A stretch of 61,884 nucleotides of DNA, taken from positions 1 to 61,884 of the forward strand of contig VGZY01000009.1 of assembly GCA_016872355.1 (NCBI GenBank). Direction: 5' to 3'. Below, in pieces: positions 7,996 to 14,827 of this stretch (positions are counted from its first letter, which is position 1; the number at the start of each line of letters is the position of its first letter). The notes under the pieces were generated by a model. The model was not told the DNA's origin, did not search any database, and saw nothing but the letters and a program-made list of their open reading frames with translations. The stretch comes from SAR202 cluster bacterium. Its GTDB lineage: Bacteria; Chloroflexota; Dehalococcoidia; Lucifugimonadales; VGZY01. Made by a program: the position numbers and the translations under genes.

Positions 7996-8823
7996 ATGAT
8001 CAAGCTTAGTTGGATGGCCCGCGCAAACACCAACGAGGTGTTCCAGGAACAGGTCAACTTCGCGCGCGAGCTTAACCTGGACGCCATCGACTTCCACGTC
8101 GGCGGCATGCCCCGCGACCCGCTCTTTGTCCGCCGCATCAAGAGGCAGTGCCTCCAGCTCGGCCTCCCCATCGGCTACCTCGGCTCCGGCTCCATGACCG
8201 GCCCGCTGGAAGAGCGCGAGGCCCGCATCAAGGAGATGAAGGAGGACATCGACCTCGCCGAGTTCATGGGCGCCCAGATGATCCGCGCCTTCGCCCGCCA
8301 CAAGTGGCCGGAGACCAAAGAGGAGCAGGAGAAGTTCTGGAAGCCCATGATCGAGGACTTCCAGAAGGTCTGCGACTACGCCGCCGAGAAGGGCGTATTC
8401 ATCTCCCTCCAGAACCACGACAACAGCTCGTTCTGCATGACCGCGGACCAGGTGCTACGCATCTACAAGGACGTCGCCCGCGACAACTTCAGCTTCATCC
8501 TTGACACCGGCCAGTGGTACAAGTCCATCGGCGCAGACCCCCGCGGCGTCATCAAGGACCCCAACCTGGACATCTACGAGACCTACATCAAGGCCACCGC
8601 GCCCATCGCCACCTGCGTGCGCGCCAAAATCTACCGCATCCACACCGGCAAAGAGGAGTACCTGGACTACCCGCGCATCATGAAAATCCTCAAGGACGTC
8701 AACTTCAACGGCACCATGTCCATAGTCATGGAGCACGTAGACAAGTCCTACGAGTACAACCACGTCATGCGCCTCGCCGCCACATACCTCCGCACCCTCC
8801 TGGCAGACTACAACAAGAAGTAG
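7996..8823 (+). CDS. Sugar-phosphate isomerase/epimerase, paralogue 3
   Basis: A 275-residue member of the same TIM-barrel family, starting MIKLSWMARANTN. It keeps FARHKWPET, FWKPMIEDFQ and DTGQWYKSIG but differs at the active-site loops: LQNHNHSS of paralogues 1 and 2 is LQNHDNSS here, and the glycine-rich FEGG(E/D)PPRN loop is replaced by MEHVDKSYEYN. This suggests a changed substrate. It ends before a 9-mer repeat and a strong terminator, closing the isomerase run. The ribosome-binding site is AGGAG 6 nt before the ATG. Confidence 0.82.
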   Translation: MIKLSWMARANTNEVFQEQVNFARELNLDAIDFHVGGMPRDPLFVRRIKRQCLQLGLPIGYLGSGSMTGPLEEREARIKEMKEDIDLAEFMGAQMIRAFARHKWPETKEEQEKFWKPMIEDFQKVCDYAAEKGVFISLQNHDNSSFCMTADQVLRIYKDVARDNFSFILDTGQWYKSIGADPRGVIKDPNLDIYETYIKATAPIATCVRAKIYRIHTGKEEYLDYPRIMKILKDVNFNGTMSIVMEHVDKSYEYNHVMRLAATYLRTLLADYNKK

Positions 8824-8833
8824 GACGGAGATG

Positions 8834-8854
8834 TAATCCGCAGATTACGCAGAT
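8834..8854 (+). repeat. 9-mer repeat element, forward copy (left border of RM island)
   Basis: The sequence TAATCCGCAGATTACGCAGA is built from the 9-mer CGCAGATTA. Inverse copies lie at 10968-11000 and 12507-12535, and another forward copy at 12097-12130. It forms the left border of the restriction-modification island. Confidence 0.75.
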
Positions 8855-8858
8855 GTAA

Positions 8859-8891
8859 GACAGCCGCCCCGATTCCATCGGGGCGGCTGTC
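8859..8891 (+). terminator. Strong intrinsic terminator after isomerase 3
   Basis: A perfect 15-bp stem (GACAGCCGCCCCGAT with ATCGGGGCGGCTGTC) and a 3-nt loop, followed by TGGCGTTTTGC. It ends the isomerase transcript and insulates the restriction-modification promoter downstream. Confidence 0.75.
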
Positions 8892-8918
8892 TGGCGTTTT
8901 GCGGCTGTCAATCCCTGG

Positions 8919-8947
8919 TTCAGATTTTAGGCGCTACAGTGTATACT
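8919..8947 (+). promoter_or_regulatory. Promoter of the restriction-modification operon, leaderless geometry
   Basis: TTCAGA (8919-8924), a 17-nt spacer and TATACT (8942-8947) match sigma-70 -35/-10 boxes in 4 of 6 and 5 of 6 positions. The ATG of the methyltransferase starts at 8954, only 6 nt after the -10 box, so transcription would begin at or next to the start codon. The same 6-nt spacing is seen for padR and for the regulator at 40445. Confidence 0.55.
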
Positions 8948-8953
8948 GCGGAT

Positions 8954-9879
8954 ATGCGCGATACGCCGCGCAGACTAAGCCGAAACAAACGACAGGTGCA
9001 TGCGATGAGCGGCGGTGCCAAGCCACGGAACGGCTCAAGCAGTTTGGTCTACGAGACATCCGACCACAACGCGCGGCTGTTCCAAGTGATAAGGGAGAAG
9101 TATTGGGCCCGACAGGCCTATATGGAATCTCTTTTTGGGGCAGACACCAACGGTGCCGTCAACGGCAACGGCAAACATCCGCACGGCAGCAAGCCGCTCC
9201 TGCTGGATTTGTTCTGCTGTGCCGGCGGGGCTGGGATGGGCTACCACCGCGCGGGCTTCGACGTTGTGGGCATAGATATTACCCCCAGCCCAACTACCCG
9301 TTTCGGTTCATTCAATACGACGCGCTGAAGCTCGACGCCGAATTCTTGGCCCAGTTCGATGCGATTCACGCCTCACCGCCGTGCCAGTCCTACTCCGACC
9401 TCGCCAAGCGCAATCGCAACGCCGACGCTTGGCCGCGGCTGATTGAGCCCGTGCGGGAAATGTTGGAGGCGACCGGCAAGCCGTACGTTATTGAGAATGT
9501 GGAGGGCGCTCCGCTGCTCAATCCCGTCAGGCTTTGCGGCACAATGTTCCGTGGACTGCGCGTCATCCGGCATCGTCTGTTCGAAGCCAACTTCCAGATA
9601 GTATCCCCGCCGCATGGAAAGCACCCGTTAGTGCATACCCTTGACAAGCGCAAGGCTCACTACGGAAAGACCGACCAGTTCAAGGACTTCGTACAGGTTA
9701 CGGGCGGGGGCAATTGCTCCGTGGCGGCGGCCCGCGATGCAATGGGCATAACCTGGATGAGCAAGAAAGAGCTTAACGAAGCCATTCCGCCTACGTATAC
9801 GAAGTTTATCGGCGGGCAACTTCTAACATATATTTCTTCCGTTGAAGAGACCGGTGTAAGGCGGCTAGCGAGTGCGTAA
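8954..9879 (+). pseudogene. C5 cytosine DNA methyltransferase, frameshifted
   Basis: Type II C5 methyltransferase homologue read in two frames. Frame A (from ATG 8954) carries the SAM-binding motif LLDLFCCAGGAGMGYHRAGF and ends VVGIDI; frame B resumes PQPNYPFRF and continues with HASPPCQSYSDL (catalytic Cys), YVIENVEGAPL and a C-terminal FIGGQLL segment, stopping at 9879. The switch falls in a run of five C at 9282-9286; one extra C would restore a continuous protein of about 309 residues. Either the gene is inactivated, the shift is a homopolymer error, or it is phase-variable. The last 8 nt overlap the HNH gene. The protein is compact and phage-like, with little room for a target-recognition domain. 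Confidence 0.82.
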
Positions 9880-10435
9880 GCTTTCAGCAAAGAGTAAGAT
9901 CAAAACGTATTTCTTGGAGCATCTCGGTGAAGTTGTCACCATACATAAAATCCAGGAGATCTCCGGAATCTTCGATAGCCCGCGGCGTGTAAGAGAGATT
10001 CGCCAGGAAGAGGGTTGGGCGATTCTTTCAGACAAAGATACGACGACCCTTAAGCCGGGTCAATACATGCTGAAAGAACTGCCTCCAGTGGCACCTGACG
10101 TCAAATTCTCTCGGAAGATGTCGGCCAAATTGAAAGCAGTGGTTCTGGATCGCAACGGACATACCTGCCAGATGTGCGGTCTGACTCCAGGCCAAACCGA
10201 TCCGGATACAGGTCGCAAGGTTCTTTTGCACATCGCGCACATCAAAGACAAGAGCTTGGGCGGCAAGGATGAGATAAGCAATCTCCGGGAGCTTTGCTCC
10301 ACGTGCAATCAAGGTGCCAAGAACATAACGGCTGAAAAGCCTTCCAAGATTTGGCTGCTGAGCCAGGTTAGGCGGGCGGGGCAGGACGAGCAACGCGCGG
10401 TGTACGAATGGCTTCGCGGGAAGTTCGGCGAGTGA
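9872..10435 (+). CDS. HNH endonuclease, probable restriction enzyme
   Basis: A 187-residue protein with an N-terminal winged-helix-like segment (residues 1-60, including FDSPRRVREIRQEEGW) and a C-terminal HNH nuclease: a zinc knuckle CQMC, then HIAHIKDKSLGG, NLRELCSTCN. It starts at GTG 9872, overlapping the methyltransferase stop by 8 nt, and is followed 1 nt later by the Vsr gene, so the three form one operon. Cognate restriction activity is inferred from this arrangement. Its base composition looks visibly lower in GC than its neighbours, consistent with lateral transfer. If the methyltransferase is truly broken, an active nuclease would be toxic, so activity deserves doubt. Confidence 0.78.
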   Translation: MRKLSAKSKIKTYFLEHLGEVVTIHKIQEISGIFDSPRRVREIRQEEGWAILSDKDTTTLKPGQYMLKELPPVAPDVKFSRKMSAKLKAVVLDRNGHTCQMCGLTPGQTDPDTGRKVLLHIAHIKDKSLGGKDEISNLRELCSTCNQGAKNITAEKPSKIWLLSQVRRAGQDEQRAVYEWLRGKFGE

Positions 10436-10436
10436 C

Positions 10437-10856
10437 GTGGATGCTTTCACCCCGGCCAAGCGCTCCCAGATTATGGGGCGAGTGCGCTCCAAGGACACCA
10501 AGTCCGAGCTCGCCGTAAGGAAGGCCCTCCACGCCGCAGGGTTCCGCTACCGTCTCCACGACCGCAAACTACCTGGCCGCCCGGACATTGCGCTCCCCAG
10601 GTTTCGCACCGCAGTCTTCGTCCAGGGCTGCTTCTGGCACGGCCACGGCTGCAAACGCTCCGCCGCTCCCACCTCAAACATCGAGTTCTGGTCACGTAAG
10701 CTCGCCCGCAACGTTGAGCGGGACGCGGCACACAGACAGACCCTAGAGCAGGCAGGGTGGAATGTGGAAGTCGTCTGGCAATGTGAGTTGTGCCCCGCCA
10801 CGGAGCGGCTCGTTGGGCGGCTGACGCAACTGCGGGAGCAGCAATCGGGCGGGTAA
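10437..10856 (+). CDS. vsr: Very short patch repair endonuclease (Vsr)
   Basis: A 139-residue Vsr nuclease, full length for the family. It shows the N-terminal RSKDTKSEL and FRYRLH, the metal-binding Asp in LPGRPDIALP, FVQGCFWHGHGC with the zinc and catalytic His/Cys residues, and NIEFWSRKLARN. Vsr nicks 5' of the T in T:G mismatches that arise when 5-methylcytosine deaminates, so it normally accompanies a C5 methyltransferase, as here. The start is GTG at 10437, one nucleotide after the HNH stop codon. Confidence 0.9.
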   Translation: MDAFTPAKRSQIMGRVRSKDTKSELAVRKALHAAGFRYRLHDRKLPGRPDIALPRFRTAVFVQGCFWHGHGCKRSAAPTSNIEFWSRKLARNVERDAAHRQTLEQAGWNVEVVWQCELCPATERLVGRLTQLREQQSGG

Positions 10857-10880
10857 GATCGCCCAGCCCCGCCGCCCCGC

Positions 10881-10938
10881 CCCGATCACCCTCTCTGTCG
10901 CCCGCAGCGCCGACATCTCCCCCATCGAGGGGGAGAAA
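10881..10938 (-). repeat. Dispersed hairpin repeat, copy 1 (inverse orientation)
   Basis: Read on the minus strand this 58-bp segment has CTCCCCCTCGATGGGGGAGA, then GATGTC, a GCG/GAC pair and ACAGAGAGGGTGA, matching the copy at 13819-13873 in order and spacing. It is a second family of short palindromic elements and sits inside the restriction-modification island border. Confidence 0.65.
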
Positions 10939-10967
10939 CATATCGGGGAGGCCGCGACCGCCTCCCC

Positions 10968-11000
10968 AAAATCTGTCTAATCTGCGTAATCTGCGGATAA
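10968..11000 (-). repeat. 9-mer repeat element, inverse copy (right border of RM island)
   Basis: The plus-strand core TAATCTGCGTAATCTGCGG, preceded by a degenerate third unit (ATCTGTC), is the reverse complement of the element at 8834-8854. Together the two bracket the methyltransferase-HNH-vsr operon as inverted repeats. Confidence 0.75.
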
Positions 11001-11011
11001 CTCTCCCCGGC

Positions 11012-12079
11012 TCACTTCCCCAGCGCCGCCACCACCGCGTCGCCAACCTGCGACGTCGTCGCCTTGCCGCCCAGGTCCGGCGTCAGGACCTTCGCCTCAG
11101 ACAAAACCTTCAACACCGCCTTGTCCGTCACGTCCGCCGCGCGCGTCTCGCCGATGAAGCGGAGCATCATGCCGGCGGCCAGCACCGTGGCCAGGGGGTT
11201 CGCGATGCCCTTGCCCGCGATGTCCGGCGCGCTGCCGTGCACCGGCTCGAAGAGCGAGGGGAAGCGGCGCTGCGGGTCGATGTTGCCGCTCGGGGCAAGG
11301 CCCATGGAGCCGCTGATGATCGCGCCGATGTCCGTGAGGATGTCGCCGAACAGGTTGCTCGCGACCACCACGTCGAACATCTCCGGGCGGCGCACGAAGT
11401 CCATGCACGCCGCGTCCACCAGCAGCGACACCGTCTTGATGTCCGGGTACTTCGCCGCGACGCGCTTGAAGGCGTCGTCCCACACCACCAGGCCGTAACC
11501 CTGGGCGTTGGACTTGGTCACCGAGGTCACGTGCTTCTTCTTGCCGCGCTTGCGGGCCAGCTCGAAGGCGTACGTGATCACGCGCTCGCACCCGTGCCGC
11601 GTGAAGACGCTCGTCTGGATGCCGACCTCCTCCGGGAAGCCGCGGTACTGGAAGCCACCCACGTTGGCGTACTCGCCCTCGGTGTTCTCGCGGATGACCA
11701 CCATGTCGATGTCGTACGGCTTCTTGCCCGCCAGCGGCGATACCACGCCCGGGTACAGCACGCTCGGCCGCTCGCACACGTACTGGTCGAACGCGCGACG
11801 CATCGGCAGCAGCAGCCCGTTCAGCGTGATGTGGTCCTGTATCTCCGGGTGGCCCACCGCGCCGAAGAATACATGGTTGAACCCCCGCAGCGTGTCGAGG
11901 GCGTCCGCCGGCATCATCCGCCCGTTCTTGAAGTAGTAGTTGGACCCCCACGGAAACTCCGTGAACTTCCACCCGATCTTGAACTCCTTCCCAACGGCGT
12001 TCAGGACCTTCAGCCCCTCCTCGATCACATCCACCCCAATACCATCGCCACGAATAACCGCAATCTTGTACTCAGCCAT
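11012..12079 (-). CDS. Tartrate/isopropylmalate-type decarboxylating dehydrogenase
   Basis: A 355-residue member of the beta-decarboxylating dehydrogenase family (isopropylmalate, isocitrate and tartrate/D-malate dehydrogenases). Seen are the N-terminal IAVIRGDGIG, the substrate-binding VIRENTEGEYANVGG, the catalytic Lys in SVTKSNA, DAACMDFV, and the nucleotide-binding FEPVHGSAPDIAGKGIANP. The ENTEGEYAN loop and overall length fit tartrate/D-malate dehydrogenases best; the nearby hydroxypyruvate isomerase and glycolate-oxidase genes support a hydroxy-acid role over leucine synthesis, and no leuA or leuCD is nearby. The gene lies between two sets of 9-mer repeats. Confidence 0.85.
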   Translation of the reverse strand: MAEYKIAVIRGDGIGVDVIEEGLKVLNAVGKEFKIGWKFTEFPWGSNYYFKNGRMMPADALDTLRGFNHVFFGAVGHPEIQDHITLNGLLLPMRRAFDQYVCERPSVLYPGVVSPLAGKKPYDIDMVVIRENTEGEYANVGGFQYRGFPEEVGIQTSVFTRHGCERVITYAFELARKRGKKKHVTSVTKSNAQGYGLVVWDDAFKRVAAKYPDIKTVSLLVDAACMDFVRRPEMFDVVVASNLFGDILTDIGAIISGSMGLAPSGNIDPQRRFPSLFEPVHGSAPDIAGKGIANPLATVLAAGMMLRFIGETRAADVTDKAVLKVLSEAKVLTPDLGGKATTSQVGDAVVAALGK

Positions 12080-12096
12080 GCAAACCCCTTAAGAAT

Positions 12097-12130
12097 TTAT
12101 CCGCAGATTACGCAGATTACGCAGATTTTG
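12097..12130 (+). repeat. 9-mer repeat element, forward copy (distal border of GxxExxY cassette)
   Basis: Three successive units of the 9-mer lie here: TTATCCGCAGATTACGCAGA continues into another TTACGCAGATT. It is forward-oriented, opposite to the copy at 12507-12535, and overlaps the last codons and stop of the GxxExxY gene. Confidence 0.78.
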
Positions 12131-12557
12131 AAGACTTGGAGTGCGTAAGGGCGAATCGGCGGTGTTGTAATGACTTTGCGCCAAAGTTGATAAGAAGGCC
12201 GACGCCGTATCCGGTAGCCTTTAAGTAGTTGATGACCTGGGCCTCCTCGACTCCACCAAATTGCGATACGGCCTTTAGCTCGACTATCACAGAATCGTAG
12301 CAGATGAAGTCCGCGCGGTAGCCAGTGGATAAAAGACGGCCCTTGTATTCGATTGGGAGGTCTATTTCTCGTTTGAAGGGGATGCTCCGCTCGGCCAATT
12401 CCAGCTGAAACGCCTCCTGATAAACGGCTTCCAAGAACGCGGATCCCAATTGCCTATGGACTTCGAAAGCTGCACCAATGATCGCGAAAGTTCTTGGATC
12501 TTTCTCAATAATCTGCGTAATCTGCGGATTAATCTCGGTCCCGCGCGTCGTGCTCAT
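12117..12557 (-). CDS. GxxExxY-family protein, putative PD-(D/E)xK nuclease
   Basis: A 146-residue member of the GxxExxY family (PDDEXK_3-like). The signature region FEVHRQLGSAFLEAVYQEAF has Ala where the eponymous Gly is usual. The nuclease-like core is DLPIEYKG, then YRADFICYDSVIVELKAV (Asp, Glu-x-Lys), and the C-terminal INFGAKSLQHRR is typical. The function is not established. The N-terminal residues INPQITQI are the translation of the 9-mer repeat, and the other end of the gene runs into an inverse copy, so the coding sequence is bracketed by inverted repeats. The start at ATG 12557 overlaps the end of the PLP-enzyme gene by 29 nt. Confidence 0.8.
   Translation of the reverse strand: MSTTRGTEINPQITQIIEKDPRTFAIIGAAFEVHRQLGSAFLEAVYQEAFQLELAERSIPFKREIDLPIEYKGRLLSTGYRADFICYDSVIVELKAVSQFGGVEEAQVINYLKATGYGVGLLINFGAKSLQHRRFALTHSKSSKSA
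12507..12535 (-). repeat. 9-mer repeat element, inverse copy (proximal border of GxxExxY cassette)
   Basis: The plus-strand core AATCTGCGTAATCTGCGG is followed by ATTAATCT. It supplies the TAA stop of the upstream PLP-enzyme gene (12529-12531) and encodes residues near the start of the GxxExxY protein. Confidence 0.78.
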
Positions 12558-13638
12558 AGCGGCCGGTAACGTCGCCCTTGGCGTTCACGCGGAGGCCGTA
12601 GGGGAACTTCACGGTGGTGGTGCACGCGTGGCCGGGGATGGCCAGGATGTAGTCGCCAACCTTGAGAGGAGCGCCGTTGAGCTTGATCACCCCGTGCTCC
12701 TCGGACTGCGATACCAGCTCAGCCTGGGGGTAGCCAGCCACCTTGAAGCGCAGGTTCGTGGGCTGGTCCGGCGAGGCCGCCTTGGAGCCGATGTCGCACG
12801 TCACGGTGTCCTTGCCCGCGTGCGCGTCCACCACCTGGCCCAGCACCAGCGCGGCGGGCTTGAACGGCAGCTCGGACATCGTCGCGTTCCGGTGGTCCCA
12901 GTAGACGAACGTCCCGGGCGATACGCGTATCTTCGGCTCGTCCATGTACAGGTGGAAGCCCCACGACCCCGCCGCGACGTTGTCCGTCACCGGGACGCCC
13001 GCCTTCTCGGCCGCGGCCCAGATATCGCGCATATAGCCGATGCCCTGCGCCACCAGCGCCTTGCGCTCCGCGATGTCCGGCTTGTACAGATTCTCGCCGT
13101 CGAAGACGTGCACGCCGATAGCCTTCAGCCCCTTCGTCTTGGCGGTCTGGATGTACAGGTCCGCCGCCTCCTTGCCCGGCTGCGCGCCGGTCCGGTGCAT
13201 CCCGGTGTTCAGGTCCATGTACACGCCGATCGTGATCTTGTTCGCCAGCGCCAGCTCGGACAAGGTTTTGAGGTGCTCCGGCTTGCTGATGATCGTCTTG
13301 ATCTCGATCTTCGGATACTTCTTGACGAGCGCGACGAACCTCGCCAGCTTCTTCGGGTGGATGGTAGGGTAGGCGACGATGATCTCCTTCACCCCGTTCG
13401 CCGCCAGCACCTCCGCCTCCTTCATCGTCGCGCACTTGTAAGCCGTCAGCCCGCCCGCCATCTGCAGCTTGAGGATGTCCGAAGACTTGTGCGTCTTGAA
13501 GTGCGGCACCACGCGGTCCGCGCTTCCGCACACCTTAACCACCTGCGCGATGTTGTGCTTGACGATGTCCACATAGATCAGGAACGCGGGAGTCTCGATC
13601 TCCTCCGGCCGGTTGATACGGTACCCAGCGATTTCCAT
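12529..13638 (-). CDS. D-threonine-aldolase/D-serine-dehydratase-like PLP enzyme
   Basis: A 369-residue fold-type III PLP enzyme: an alanine-racemase-like N-terminal barrel with the PLP lysine in VPHFKTHKSSDI, MDLNTGMHRTG, HVFDGEN and AAGSWGFHLY, and the C-terminal metal-binding PGHACTTT typical of D-threonine aldolase and D-serine dehydratase. These enzymes split or dehydrate D-beta-hydroxy amino acids; an aldolase would release glyoxylate-level two-carbon units. I chose ATG 13638 (AAGGA upstream) over 13755, because the extra upstream residues are encoded by repeat DNA. The stop codon lies inside the 9-mer repeat, so the last residues (about ARDRD) may have been altered by its insertion. 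Confidence 0.82.
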   Translation of the reverse strand: MEIAGYRINRPEEIETPAFLIYVDIVKHNIAQVVKVCGSADRVVPHFKTHKSSDILKLQMAGGLTAYKCATMKEAEVLAANGVKEIIVAYPTIHPKKLARFVALVKKYPKIEIKTIISKPEHLKTLSELALANKITIGVYMDLNTGMHRTGAQPGKEAADLYIQTAKTKGLKAIGVHVFDGENLYKPDIAERKALVAQGIGYMRDIWAAAEKAGVPVTDNVAAGSWGFHLYMDEPKIRVSPGTFVYWDHRNATMSELPFKPAALVLGQVVDAHAGKDTVTCDIGSKAASPDQPTNLRFKVAGYPQAELVSQSEEHGVIKLNGAPLKVGDYILAIPGHACTTTVKFPYGLRVNAKGDVTGRYEHDARDRD

Positions 13639-13674
13639 TGTTGGCGTCCTTCGTGTGAAATTGCAGCCCTCACC

Positions 13675-13715
13675 TGTCCCGATTTCATCGGGACATCCTC
13701 TCCCAGGGGAGAGGA
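13675..13715. repeat. Two adjacent hairpins
   Basis: TGTCCCGAT pairs with ATCGGGACA (13675-13695) and TCCTCTCCC with GGGAGAGGA (13696-13715). They lie in the leader of the PLP-enzyme gene and belong to the same hairpin families seen elsewhere in this window. Confidence 0.6.
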
Positions 13716-13818
13716 GAAATGGGATCGGGGCCGCCGGTTCCGGGGAGTTTAGCACAACAGGCCGGGAAGATTAAGCGCAGGGTTAGGGCAGAGTAGGGTA
13801 GGGGACGGTGTGTTTTGT

Positions 13819-13873
13819 ATCTCCCCCTCAGGGGGAGATGTCACGGCCCCGCGTGACAGAGAGGGTGACGGGC
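13819..13873 (+). repeat. Dispersed hairpin repeat, copy 2
   Basis: ATCTCCCCCTCAGGGGGAGA is a palindrome, followed by GTCACG, GCGTGACAGAGAGGGTGA. It matches, in the opposite orientation, the element at 10881-10938. It lies in the 283-bp gap after the PLP enzyme; I see no gene there. Confidence 0.65.
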
Positions 13874-13921
13874 TTGGGGGCGGTAGAGGGATCAGGGGGG
13901 AAGAATCGCCCCCTCGCTCCC

Positions 13922-14827
13922 TCACGCCATCGCCCGCCGCGCAGCTGCATGGCCGCCCTCGCGCGCCGCGGCTGCGAACAGCAGGGCCGACGCCACGAAC
14001 ATCGCAGTGAACATTCCGTTGATCCCCAGTATCTGCTGCACCGGGGTTGGGTCGCCCAGCGTGACCCGGAAAATCTGCGACAGCGTGATGGCGTTGTCCA
14101 CCGCGTTCTCGCCGCCCCACCACGCGGGGTCCATCTCAACGGAAACCAGCGCGATTACGCCGATTGTTGCCTGAACGAGAGCCGCCGCGAATAGCGTTAT
14201 CGCCATCCCGGTGGGCCTGAACCGCGCGACCAGCGCACCAACGCCTCCCACGGCGAACACCGCCAGGTACATCGCGTTCGCGGCGTTGTCCTCGCCGCCG
14301 ATTGCGCCAACCGCCGGGACGATGAAGAACAGGAGCAGCGCGCCGAGGAGCCCGATTCCAACGCCCGCGCGGTACGCAAGGCTATCTCTCATAAGACCGG
14401 ATATCAACTGGAATGCGACGCCAACCAGGAACACTGCGACCCCGACGCCGATAAAGTCGCCCGGCCCCCAGTTGAAGTCTTCCATTAACAGCTCGCCCGC
14501 CAAGGGCAGCAGCAGGAAGACTGCCGACCCTATCGCCGCGCGCACAACGTACTTCAGCACGGTGCCGGACATACCTGCCTCTCTCCGGGCGCCCTGCTCA
14601 GAGCGCCACAACAGGTCGTCTACGGCTCCAATGAAGCACCGCATCACCAACCCTACCGCGGCTGCTGACTCCGAGCGCCCTCGCTCCAGGACGTACCGAC
14701 GTTGCTCGTACAGATCCGACTCAATCTCCGTTGTGCGGCGCTTCCTCGTCAGGCCGTCCATGCCGACAAGGTACGTCGACACCCACGCGCGAACAATCCA
14801 CTCGCACAGCCGGTAAGAACCGCTCAT
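13922..14827 (-). CDS. Multi-pass membrane protein paired with PadR
   Basis: A 301-residue integral membrane protein with about six or seven hydrophobic segments, among them YVVRAAIGSAVFLLLPLAG, FIGVGVAVFLVGVAFQLISG, VGIGLLGALLLFFIVPAVG, GGVGALVAR and LFAAALVQATIGVIALVSV. The N-terminal 100 residues are soluble and helical (MSGSYRLCEWIVRAWVSTYL onward). It starts at ATG 14827, overlapping the PadR stop by 4 nt (ATGA), so translation is coupled. PadR regulators often control an adjacent membrane protein or transporter; the substrate or role is not recognisable. Confidence 0.7.
   Translation of the reverse strand: MSGSYRLCEWIVRAWVSTYLVGMDGLTRKRRTTEIESDLYEQRRYVLERGRSESAAAVGLVMRCFIGAVDDLLWRSEQGARREAGMSGTVLKYVVRAAIGSAVFLLLPLAGELLMEDFNWGPGDFIGVGVAVFLVGVAFQLISGLMRDSLAYRAGVGIGLLGALLLFFIVPAVGAIGGEDNAANAMYLAVFAVGGVGALVARFRPTGMAITLFAAALVQATIGVIALVSVEMDPAWWGGENAVDNAITLSQIFRVTLGDPTPVQQILGINGMFTAMFVASALLFAAAAREGGHAAARRAMA

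Noticed and set aside
8899-9879. 326-codon frame starting before the methyltransferase
   Set aside because: Only its second half is coding; the first part is out of frame with motif I and is a shadow of the frameshifted gene.
10790-12148. 452-codon plus-strand reading frame
   Set aside because: Antisense to the well-supported dehydrogenase gene; its end only translates the 9-mer repeat.
12478-13752. 424-codon plus-strand reading frame
   Set aside because: Antisense to the PLP-enzyme gene.
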